From NCBI GenBank assembly GCA_013377005.1, contig JACABE010000025.1:1-61761 (forward strand): DNA of 61,761 bases. The letters run 5' to 3'. Positions 1-7,700 of the stretch are shown in pieces; position 1 is the stretch's first letter, and each line of letters begins with the position of its first letter. The translations under genes and the position numbers were made by a program. The stretch is from Bacteroidota bacterium. Its GTDB lineage: Bacteria; Bacteroidota; Bacteroidia; Bacteroidales; JACABE01. The notes under the pieces were generated by a model. That model did not search any database, was not told the origin of the DNA, and saw only the letters and a list, made by a program, of their open reading frames with translations.

Positions 1-118
1 GCAAAAATAAATAAAAATTTATTTGTTTTTTAAGACAGTACCTCGATTAGCGGCTGGCATTATGGCTTTGTCAACGTTTCATGTTCTTATTAGTAAAACT
101 AATTCTATTAGCTTTTAT

Positions 119-1135
119 TTATTTCTTAAGCTCTGTCAGTACAGATTTAGCTGTGTCAAGAACAGTTTTTTCAAAGGGAATTGGTTTCCAATTAAATGTA
201 TTCATCGTATCACTTACGTCAGCTTCAATAGTATTACCTACAAATGGCAACATTCCTTTCATTTCGTCATTAAAATTGGCAATAAATTTTAGTAAAAAGG
301 TTGGTGCCAATTTGGTGCTAACTTTATCATATCCGTTTGATTTTAAAATTTTTCCAATTTCTTGTATAGCATGAGGTTTTTCTGATGTTACAATGAAACG
401 TTTGCCGCTTGCTTTTTCATTTTCTAAGGCTGCCACATGGATAGTTGCAACATCTCTTACATCAGACATTACTGAATAAGCGTGGGGTAACATAGGAACT
501 TGTCCTGTAATTAATTTTTTGAAGAAATCCATTGCTTCAGTAGCTAAATTCCCTGTTAGCGTTGGTCCATAAATAGGTCCCGGATTAACCACTACTAATT
601 CTAATTTCTTTTCACCTGTCTGATTTTTAATAAATTCCCAAGCACTTTTTTCAGCAAGTGTTTTACTTTTAAAATATGCAGTCACATTTTTGGCATTTAG
701 ATTAGTCCAACTGTCTTGATTTATTTTAATCAAACCTGCTTGTCCTCCATGCATAGCTACTGTGGAGGATGTAAGCACTACTCTTTTAACTCCTGCTTTT
801 TTTGCAGCTTTCAATGCTCTTAATGTACCATCAACAGCAGGTTTTATTAATTCGTTTTCATCTTTTGGAACTTTAACAACAAAAGGTGACGCAACGTGCA
901 ATAAATAATCGCAGCCTTCCATTGCCTTATCCCAACCTGCATCTTCCATCAGGTCAAGTTCGCAAAACTCTAAATTACCTTTTGGGTCAATTTCTTTTTT
1001 AATGCCATTTACTACTTCATCTGTCTTAGATAAGCTCCTTACTGAACCTCTAACGGCATAGCCTTTTTTTAATAATTCGGTAGCACAATGCTGTCCTACA
1101 AATCCTGAAATTCCTGTTACTAATACTTTTTTCAT
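119..1135 (-). CDS. NAD(P)-dependent extended-SDR reductase/epimerase
   Basis: A 338-residue protein of the extended short-chain dehydrogenase/reductase family, closest in style to dihydroflavonol-4-reductase/cinnamyl-alcohol-type reductases. The N-terminus carries the Rossmann dinucleotide motif TGISGFVG (residues 8-15). A YFKSK catalytic Tyr-x-x-x-Lys motif lies near residue 155, preceded by LTSSTVAMHG, which supplies the active-site Ser. The length is normal for the family, and the likely reaction is NADPH-dependent reduction of a small carbonyl compound in the cytoplasm. It lies downstream of the DUF1330 gene on the same strand with a hairpin between them. The substrate cannot be told from sequence. 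Confidence 0.85.
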   Translation of the reverse strand: MKKVLVTGISGFVGQHCATELLKKGYAVRGSVRSLSKTDEVVNGIKKEIDPKGNLEFCELDLMEDAGWDKAMEGCDYLLHVASPFVVKVPKDENELIKPAVDGTLRALKAAKKAGVKRVVLTSSTVAMHGGQAGLIKINQDSWTNLNAKNVTAYFKSKTLAEKSAWEFIKNQTGEKKLELVVVNPGPIYGPTLTGNLATEAMDFFKKLITGQVPMLPHAYSVMSDVRDVATIHVAALENEKASGKRFIVTSEKPHAIQEIGKILKSNGYDKVSTKLAPTFLLKFIANFNDEMKGMLPFVGNTIEADVSDTMNTFNWKPIPFEKTVLDTAKSVLTELKK

Positions 1136-1164
1136 TTTTTATCTGGGATTAAATTTTTAAATAA

Positions 1165-1199
1165 TAAACCAAACTTAGAAATTGACTAAGCTTGGTTTA
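1165..1199 (-). terminator. Hairpin between DUF1330 and reductase genes
   Basis: Two 14-base arms (1165-1178 and 1186-1199) pair with a single mismatch around a 7-base loop, and an A/T-rich stretch follows on the minus strand. It sits about 20 bases past the DUF1330 stop, so it may end that transcript or attenuate read-through into the reductase. On the minus strand one arm also contains TAAGTTTG (1177-1170), a match to the Bacteroidota -7 element, so it may double as a reductase promoter. Confidence 0.5.
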
Positions 1200-1218
1200 T
1201 AAATGCGAAAACAACAAA

Positions 1219-1560
1219 TTACATTCCTGGTATAATTACCACTCTACCTGCCTCAGATTGTAGTTCATTAATACGAAGGTTTTTGTAAGGTTGATACTCC
1301 TCAGAGTTGTACCAGCCTTCGGCTGCTTCCATACTAGGAAATTGTAACACGGCAGCCCAATTTCCATTCCAATCTCCTTCTTTTACGTTTGGCGCAGGAG
1401 TGCCTGCAATCATTTGCCCACCATGTTTTTGCAAAATAGGAATTGCAAATTGTGCATAGCGTTGCATTAGTTCCTCAAGGCTTTCAACTTTCATTTGAAC
1501 CATAATGTAGGCAGGCTTTGCTGCATTTGCACCTTCAGTGCTTTTTTCTTGATTTTCCAT
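1219..1560 (-). CDS. DUF1330-like small protein
   Basis: About 113 residues, starting at MENQEKSTEG. An upstream in-frame Met at 1650 would add 30 residues read through the promoter region, so 1560 is preferred. The core (AYIMVQMKVESLEELMQRYA, then WAAVLQFPSMEAAEGWYNSE) has the compact alpha/beta layout of the DUF1330 family of dimeric ferredoxin-like-fold proteins, with the usual F-x-S/D-x-x-A-A-x-x-W/F-Y pattern. The biochemical role is unknown for the family. It is divergent from an HxlR regulator at 1681, so it is the likely main target of that regulator. Confidence 0.75.
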   Translation of the reverse strand: MENQEKSTEGANAAKPAYIMVQMKVESLEELMQRYAQFAIPILQKHGGQMIAGTPAPNVKEGDWNGNWAAVLQFPSMEAAEGWYNSEEYQPYKNLRINELQSEAGRVVIIPGM

Positions 1561-1578
1561 TTTTTTTAATTTAAAATT

Positions 1579-1607
1579 ATTACTTTTGTTTCGCAAGCAA
1601 AAGTAAT
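1579..1607. promoter_or_regulatory. Perfect inverted repeat, candidate HxlR operator
   Basis: ATTACTTTTG (1579-1588) and CAAAAGTAAT (1598-1607) are perfect 10-base inverted arms with a 9-base spacer, between two divergent genes one of which encodes an HxlR regulator. The right arm overlaps the -7 element of the minus-strand promoter, so a bound dimer would block that promoter. It could also act as a hairpin in the DUF1330 leader. Confidence 0.5.
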
Positions 1608-1627
1608 ATTTAACTTTCAATTTGCAA
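1598..1627 (-). promoter_or_regulatory. Bacteroidota-type promoter for the DUF1330 gene
   Basis: On the minus strand TTG (1627-1625), then 19 bases, then TACTTTTG (1605-1598) matches the TTTG-N19-TAnnTTTG Bacteroidota primary sigma promoter. Transcription would begin near 1590, about 30 bases before the ATG at 1560. Confidence 0.6.
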
Positions 1628-1640
1628 GTAAAATTAAATA

Positions 1641-1654
1641 TTAATTGCAATTAA
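1641..1654. promoter_or_regulatory. Perfect 14-bp palindrome upstream of hxlR-type gene
   Basis: TTAATTGCAATTAA is a perfect palindrome ending 26 bases before the regulator's ATG. The position suits an autoregulatory site. In A/T-rich DNA a chance palindrome is possible, so support is moderate. Confidence 0.35.
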
Positions 1655-1680
1655 CAAGTAATAAACAACAATTAAATAAT

Positions 1681-2112
1681 ATGGATTATAAATTTAGATG
1701 CGAATGTCCTATCACATCAGCCCTTGATATTTTAGGGGATAAATGGATATTGGTTATCATCAAACTTATGCTAATACAAGACAAAAAGACGTTCAAAGAC
1801 TTCATCGAAAGTGACGAATCCATTGCCACTAATATTCTATCTTCTAAGCTAAAATATTTGGAGGAATTCGGCATCATAACTAAAAAACAGCTTCCTGATA
1901 ATAAAAAAACTAACCTTTACCTGTTAACTGAAAAGGGTTTAGCCATAACGCCAATAATAGTGGAACTGTCTGTATGGAGTGATGAAAACGTGAGAGAGCT
2001 CAATAAAATAATGGTAGATAGTCCTGAAATTGAAATTATGAAACGTGATAAAAATGCATTTATTAAAAAGATACAAGAGAATTATAAAGCTAAGACTGAA
2101 AAATTGAATTAA
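1681..2112 (+). CDS. HxlR-family winged-helix transcriptional regulator
   Basis: About 143 residues, starting at MDYKFRCECP. A 12-residue upstream extension is possible but would lie in the control region. CECPITSALDILGDKWILVI is the diagnostic HxlR opening, with the conserved Cys and the GDKW motif. It is followed by a winged helix (IATNILSSKLKYLEEFGIIT) and a wing ending in YLLTEKG. HxlR proteins bind DNA as dimers and often sense thiol or electrophile stress through the N-terminal Cys. Its divergence from the DUF1330-reductase pair suggests local control of those genes. Confidence 0.9.
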   Translation: MDYKFRCECPITSALDILGDKWILVIIKLMLIQDKKTFKDFIESDESIATNILSSKLKYLEEFGIITKKQLPDNKKTNLYLLTEKGLAITPIIVELSVWSDENVRELNKIMVDSPEIEIMKRDKNAFIKKIQENYKAKTEKLN

Positions 2113-2411
2113 GATATTAACTATCTCTTGTCCTGTTTGGTGCGTCTATGCTTGCCGCTAACTTGTTTCTCGCTTCACCTTTGTGGTGAGCTATTCGCTA
2201 TTCTTAGGTAGACTGCTACACCTTTTGTTTTTTTACAAATGTACAACAATTTTAATGTTCCGTATATTTATTAACAAAAAATCAAGGTAGAAATAGCTTA
2301 ATTGTAAGGGTATAGTTTATTATACACTCCCAACTCCCTCAATATTGTCACTCAAGAAATCGACTCCGTCATTTTCACAATCGCCTCAGAACTTTTTGCA
2401 ATCAATATTAA
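2113..2411. other. Intergenic, no gene recognised
   Basis: About 300 bases between the HxlR gene and a terminator. No reading frame here has codon use or similarity I can support. The only structure is a weak hairpin around the facing half-sites CTTCACCTTTGTGGTGAG (about 2175-2192). Confidence 0.4.
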
Positions 2412-2412
2412 C

Positions 2413-2451
2413 AAAAAAAACCCGTTGGGAGCTATGCACCCAACGGGTTTT
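2413..2451 (-). terminator. Rho-independent terminator of the DUF6261 gene
   Basis: AAAACCCGTTGGG (2417-2429) pairs perfectly with CCCAACGGGTTTT (2439-2451) around a 9-base loop. On the minus strand the stem is followed by a run of eight T. It lies 27 bases after the DUF6261 stop codon. Confidence 0.85.
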
Positions 2452-2477
2452 GATTTCCAGAAACAAACTATCCCCGT

Positions 2478-3197
2478 TTAGTTTCCGTTTTTGGCATTGC
2501 GGCCACGGCGCTGGGCAAGGGTATCTTTGGTTTTGTTTAATAATTCGTTGAGTTTTAAAACGAATTCTTTGTAGTGGGTTTCGCCGTTTATGACAATCAA
2601 TGCATTGATACGCTTAACGATTACATTGTAGGCAGCATCTACTTGAATTCTTACCTGTTTCATCCGAAGCTGGGTTTTTGCCGATTCGTCGTCGATACGT
2701 TGATAAAATAGGTCGTTAAAATTGGTATTATCATGCTGCAGCGCAGTTAACCAGCCTTGGATGCCCAACAAGCCGATTTCGGTGGCATAAGTGCCTGTGA
2801 GGTCGGCTATCAGATTATTTACCGAGGAAGTTTCTTCCTGATAGTTGTCTTTGGCAATATTGCCGTATTTGTTCATTACTTCGCTTTGCAAAATGGTGGC
2901 TGCATTGCTTACATTGGCATCGTAGTGATTGCAATCTGATTCAATACGGAGAGCCAGCCCGTGGAAGGTTCTATCGCGGTGGTCATCCAAATCTGCAAGT
3001 AAATCACTTTTACTGTTTTTGCCGATAAACTCAATCGCGTCTTTTTCGCTCAAAATGGCTGATTTGTACCCAACAAGCTCAGCTTCGATACCCAACGCTA
3101 CGGGATCGGCCGCATCGGCCAATTTAACAACTCCGTCGTGTAAACTGTTGTGTTCTTCGTTGCGAAGATTGTTTAAATGAATTTTAATAATTTCCAT
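2478..3197 (-). CDS. DUF6261 family protein
   Basis: A 239-residue, mostly helical, soluble protein without signal peptide or membrane segment. It matches the pattern of DUF6261, found in Bacteroidota: an MEIIKIHLNNLRNEEHNSLH opening, a central RDRTFHGLAL segment, GNIAKDNYQEETSSVNNLI, then KTQLRMKQVRIQVDAAYNVI and a charged AQRR tail. The function of the family is not known to me. The gene is richer in G+C than its neighbours. Its upstream region holds four 42-bp palindromic repeats, and it ends in its own terminator, so it forms an isolated unit that may have been acquired together with the array. Confidence 0.8.
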   Translation of the reverse strand: MEIIKIHLNNLRNEEHNSLHDGVVKLADAADPVALGIEAELVGYKSAILSEKDAIEFIGKNSKSDLLADLDDHRDRTFHGLALRIESDCNHYDANVSNAATILQSEVMNKYGNIAKDNYQEETSSVNNLIADLTGTYATEIGLLGIQGWLTALQHDNTNFNDLFYQRIDDESAKTQLRMKQVRIQVDAAYNVIVKRINALIVINGETHYKEFVLKLNELLNKTKDTLAQRRGRNAKNGN

Positions 3198-3300
3198 AGG
3201 ATTTGTATTTAGAATTAAACAATATATTTATTGGTTCATATCTTTGAAAATTAATATCGATTTTTATGAATTTGGATGCAAAAAGTGGTGAATGTCTGTC

Positions 3301-3480
3301 GTCGACCGAAAAGTACCGTTCACAGTATTGTGAATCGTCCCCGTCGATCGAAAAGTATCGTTCACAAGGTTGTGAATCGTCCCCGTCGACCGAAAAGTAC
3401 CGTTCACAACGTTGTGAATCGTCCCCGTCGACCGAAAAGTACCGTTCACAACGTTGTGACTGCTTGCCGTCGACCGAATT
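3301..3480. repeat. Tandem array of 42-bp units with palindromic cores (array 1)
   Basis: Units start at 3301, 3343, 3385 and 3427 (exactly 42 bp each). A fifth, truncated unit starts at 3469 and a degenerate half unit precedes at 3285-3300. Each full unit has GTCGAC or GTCGAT, an AAAAGTACCG-type spacer, and a 16-bp palindrome such as TTCACAACGTTGTGAA (3319-3334, 3361-3376, 3403-3418, 3445-3460). The outer arms are kept while the central four bases vary (GTAT, AGGT, ACGT, ACGT). Base composition is much richer in G+C than the surroundings. Because 42 is a multiple of three, several frames stay open across it. On the minus strand one frame reads a 14-residue repeat, ERYFSVDGDDSQRC. Confidence 0.9.
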
Positions 3481-3882
3481 GAGGTTTTCACCAAAATGCG
3501 GAGCATCATAACAAGCATTAATCATAAAATCACACTGAAATACAGTAGGTTGGAAACAGACTTCCGGCAGGTTTGCGGTAGTATGATTTTGTGCGATTAT
3601 CATACGGTGGACAGTTTTACGTTTTTTACTGTTAATCGAATAACAAAAGTATAAAATTAAAAAGCAAAGTGTTATAGTTTTTGGTGATTTTTTTTTAATT
3701 TTTTTTAATCAGCAAAGATTCAGCTGAGTGAGTCTTAATTTGATGTTGGGGGAAGATGTGGGTTGGTGGTGGAAAACTTGAATGGTAACGGTTAGCAGCT
3801 TGCTAATTTAGTTAATTACTTTTTGTTTATATCTTCTTGTTGTTAAGCACCACTTAAAGCAAGGTACTGTTGGGTGCTTGCA
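3481..3882. other. Intergenic, no gene recognised
   Basis: This stretch holds the open but unsupported minus-strand extension of the repeat frame (to 3603), long T runs around 3690-3710, and a weak hairpin. In the hairpin AAGCACC (about 3845-3851) pairs with GGTGCTT (about 3874-3880), just past the lipoprotein stop, and could be a poor terminator for that gene. Nothing else is recognised. Confidence 0.4.
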
Positions 3883-4407
3883 TTATTTCTTTTTATTGTA
3901 ATTTTCCCACCATTTCGTTAATTTTTCTACAGATTGTTTTTCTGTCTTTGGACAACTGTATAGTCCCATTTTAATTTTAGTTTTTTGTCGAAACGAATTT
4001 ACGAAAATTATTGCGTACCCTCCGATGTCAGCACTTATATTTGTTGGAATATAAGACGATAATGGATTTAAAAAACAATTGCATCTTTTTGTCGATTTTA
4101 TTAGTGTCATTAATGTGTCAATATCAGATTTTTTAACCCAATCAATAGGGAAATCATCAACCATTGTAATTACATTTATTAAAGTGTCTTTGTCGTTTTT
4201 TCGAACTACAGCATTTAAAAATGAAATCGGAGTAAATTGTTTAGGAGTCATCCAAATTACGTTGTCTCCTTTTTCTTGCAATGATGCGTTATGATTAGTT
4301 AATTGATTACTATCAGTAGTTTCTCCTGTCGATATAGAATTATCTTGTCTACAAGAAACAAAAACCAAAATTGTTAAAAAGAAAAAATAATATTTAAAGC
4401 TTGTCAT
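3883..4407 (-). CDS. Putative lipoprotein of unknown function
   Basis: A 174-residue protein with a type II signal peptide: a charged start, a hydrophobic stretch YYFFFLTILVFVSC, and the lipobox Cys at residue 19. It is therefore probably anchored to a membrane facing the periplasm or surface. The mature part has a Ser/Thr/Asn-rich linker followed by a small mixed domain with two cysteine-containing motifs (KRCNCF and YSCPKTEKQ). I do not recognise the family. It stands alone on the minus strand between the array region and a large secreted protein. Confidence 0.65.
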   Translation of the reverse strand: MTSFKYYFFFLTILVFVSCRQDNSISTGETTDSNQLTNHNASLQEKGDNVIWMTPKQFTPISFLNAVVRKNDKDTLINVITMVDDFPIDWVKKSDIDTLMTLIKSTKRCNCFLNPLSSYIPTNISADIGGYAIIFVNSFRQKTKIKMGLYSCPKTEKQSVEKLTKWWENYNKKK

Positions 4408-4764
4408 AGTCTTTGAGGCTGTTTTCTTATGCTTGCATCTAACTCATTTAAATATGTAATAAAACTACACAAAACCAGCCATATTTGGGTGGATTGTCGC
4501 AATACCATTGCATATTATTTACGATGTAAAAATAAATCATTTATCGAAATAAATCATCTTATTCTTATTTTATTTGCAAAGAACTTTCACATCGAACCGT
4601 TTTATTCAGTTTCTTCGGTATCGGTTTACACTCAATTGTATAAAATTCTTTTTATTTTGTATGAAATTTTAATATTAACAAAACCTTATCGTGTTTGGGT
4701 AAAATAAATGTTGATATTTGCAGGTTAATTAAAATCTCACACTATTTATTAATTTATTAATTCC
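4408..4764. other. Intergenic, no gene recognised
   Basis: A very A/T-rich 357-base stretch between divergent genes. A 92-codon frame at 4429-4707 has no recognisable features and I do not call it. TTTG at 4694 and GATATTTG at 4713-4720 loosely resemble promoter elements for the downstream secreted protein, but their spacing (15 bases) is short. Confidence 0.4.
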
Positions 4765-7700
4765 ATGAAAAAAATCCTATTTATTTTTTCGTTTGTAATG
4801 ATGTGTATGCTTACATTTTCGGTACATGCACAAACAGTATTTATGAACGAACATTTCGATTATCCTGCCGGTGATTCATTAACGGCTCACGGCTGGGCGT
4901 TTCATAGCGCAGGAATCAATACTATTATGGTTAAAAGCGGGTCGCTAAATTACAATCAATATCCAACTTCTGTGGGAAACAGTGCATATCTGAAAAACAC
5001 AGGGCAAGATATCAACCGCAGTTTTGCTTCGCAAACCAATGGAAGTATTTATATAGCTGCATTGGTAAAAATAGATTCAGCCAATACTACAGGCGACTAT
5101 TTTATGCACTTTTTAAGAACTTCAACTTCCTTTGTCGGACGTGTATTTGTAAAGAAATCGGCAACAAATTCAGTGAATTTCGGTATTTCAAAAGGATCAT
5201 CAACTGCGGTATACTCTACTACAACCTATTCAATGGATTCTACTTATTTAATCGTTTTAAAATATAAATTTGTAAGCGGAACAACAAATGATACTGTTTC
5301 TCTGTATGTAAATCCTCAGTTTACTGACGAAGGAAACCCAACCATTAAAGCCACAGATATAGCAACAACCGACCTTGATTCAGCATTTGCAATTGCACTA
5401 AGACAAGGTAGCAGCGATAAAGTAAATATTGATGAAATCAGAGTTACCGATACATGGTACAATGCAATAGGTTATTATACTTCTCCAACAGTATCAACTG
5501 CCGGCAATTCCAATATTACACCCAATTCAGCCACTTGTTCAGGAAACGTGCTTACTAATGGAGGATTAGTATTAACCGCAAAAGGTATCTGTTACGATAC
5601 CATTGCAAACCCTAGTATCTTATTAAATCTATTTACCAACGAAACTGGAAGTTTGGGAAGTTTTTCGAGTAATCTTTCGGGCTTAATGCTTGGTAAAACT
5701 TACCATTACAGAGCTTATGCCACCAATAATTTAGGAACGGTTTATGGTAGTGATTCGGTATTTACAACTGCAACTACCGCCATTGCACCTATTGTAATAA
5801 CCAATGCAATTTCCAATCTGTCATTCTATTCAGCAAGTATTTCGGGTGAAATAATTAGTGATGGAGGAGCAAACATAAGCTCAAGAGGATTTTGCTGGGA
5901 TACCGTTGCAAATCCAACCCTTACAAATAACACTATGCCAATTGCAGGAACAATAGGAACAATATCTTCTAACCTTAGTAATTTGCTAAACAATACTACT
6001 TATCACGTAAGAGCATTTGCCACCAATTCAATAGGAAGCAGCTTTGGATCTGATGTTAGTTTTAAAACACTGGCTTATATTCCAACCTATACCATTGCAC
6101 AAATTCATAACATTAACCCCACAACTGGCGTTGCCGATTCTAATGGAATTAACTGCAAACTATCAGGAGTGGTGCATGGAATAAATTACGCAGCAAGCGG
6201 CTACTCTTTTTATATGATGAATAATAATGCAGGAATCTCTGTTTATAAAGCAACAAGTTTAACATACACCCCTGTAACAGAAGGTGACTCCATCAGAGTT
6301 ATCGGCAAAATTCAACAAACCAACGGACTTATTCAAATTGCGCCAGACTCTATCGTTAAAATATCATCGGCAAATACTTTACAAAATCCTATAGTTGTAA
6401 ATAATCTATCCGATACTGTTGAATCACGATTGGTTAAAATAAACAATCTTACCTATTTGAGTGGATGGCCTACCACAATCACAGGTCAATCAAGAACAGT
6501 ATATGCTTTGCACGGGGTTGATACTATTACATTAATTATTTACTCAACATGCACTATTCAGGGAACACCAGCTCCTACAACAACTTTCAACATTATAGGT
6601 ATTGTTTCACAAAATGATAATTTGTCACCTTATTTGCAAGGTTATACTATTTATCCAAGATATATAGCCGATCTTACAATTAACTATACAATACCGGTAG
6701 TACAAACGTCTTCTGTTTCCTATTTATCAATGACTGACGCTGTTTGTAATGGAAATATAATATCAAACGGGGGTTCAACAATTACTGCAAGAGGTATATG
6801 CTATGGAACAACTTTAAATCCAGATACAGCTTCGTCTCACAATATCGTAACAGGAACTACAGGTATTTTCTCAACCACACTTACTGGACTTGCAAGCTCA
6901 ACAATCTATCATTACAGAGCTTATGCCAAAAACACAACAGGTGTTGCTTATGGAGCTGATTCAAGTTTTACCACAGCATCCAGTCCTGTATTACCATTGT
7001 TAAGCACCGATTCAGTTTTTACCATTAATTATTATACAGCAAATATTGCTTCAAAAGTTATTAATGATGGAAGTGGCACAATCAGCACCAGAGGTGTTTG
7101 CTGGAAAACTTCTGCTAATCCAACAATTCTGGATTCATTAAGTCATCAAAGTGGGACAACCGGATCCTATGTAAATTCCATAGCAAACCTTTTTAATAAC
7201 ACCGTTTATTATGTTAGATCTTTTGCTACCAATTCTGCAGGAACAGCTTATGGTAACGAATTAAGTTTTACAACTAAAAAACTGTTGCCAACTTATTCAA
7301 TTAAGCAAGTAAAAAGTGTTGATGTTTCAGGAGTAGCCGATTCAATAAATGTAAACTGTAAATTAATAGGAGTTGTACATGGAATAAATTATTTAGCAAC
7401 CAATAATCCTAATGGCTTAACATTTTTCATTGTAGATTCCACAGCTGGAATCAATGTTTATAAAACTTCCAATTTAGGTTATACTGTCACAGAAGGTGAT
7501 AAAGTAAAAATTATTGGAAAAATTGCACAAACCAACGGATTAATACAAATAGTACCCGATTCATTGGTAAAAATATCCTCAGGCAATACATTGTTTAATC
7601 CAATTACAGTTAATTTACCTGATAATGACACCCTAGAATCTAAGTTAGTTAAAATTGATAATTTATATTATTTAAATAACTGGCCTACCACAGTAGGTGG

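Noticed and set aside
23-374. Two overlapping plus-strand frames at the left edge
   Set aside because: They are mirror frames of the SDR reductase and its downstream region, with no features of their own.
2113-2411. Possible tRNA or small structured RNA from scattered hairpins
   Set aside because: No cloverleaf, anticodon arm or CCA-proximal pairing can be assembled, and the hairpins are short and imperfect.
3319-3460. Array 1 palindromes as Rex operators
   Set aside because: The arms are TTCACA...TGTGAA, the reverse arrangement of the Rex TTGTGA...TCACAA site, and they have no 4-base spacer in the right register.
3301-3480. CRISPR-like array
   Set aside because: Units are contiguous 42-bp repeats with no variable spacers of fixed length, and there are no cas genes. 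It is a tandem repeat with internal palindromes.
3184-3603. A 139-codon minus-strand frame through array 1 that could be called a repeat protein
   Set aside because: The frame is open mainly because the 42-bp unit is a multiple of three and lacks stops. Other frames are also open there, it overlaps the DUF6261 start, and the flanking residues show no domain.
3780-4450. Integron attC-like sites around the lipoprotein gene
   Set aside because: GTTAGC/GTTAAGC-type words occur on both sides, but no complete attC symmetry (paired R and L boxes) or integrase is visible.
4429-4707. A 92-codon plus-strand frame
   Set aside because: It has no recognisable motif or credible start context, lies in A/T-rich intergenic DNA, and has a composition typical of random translation.
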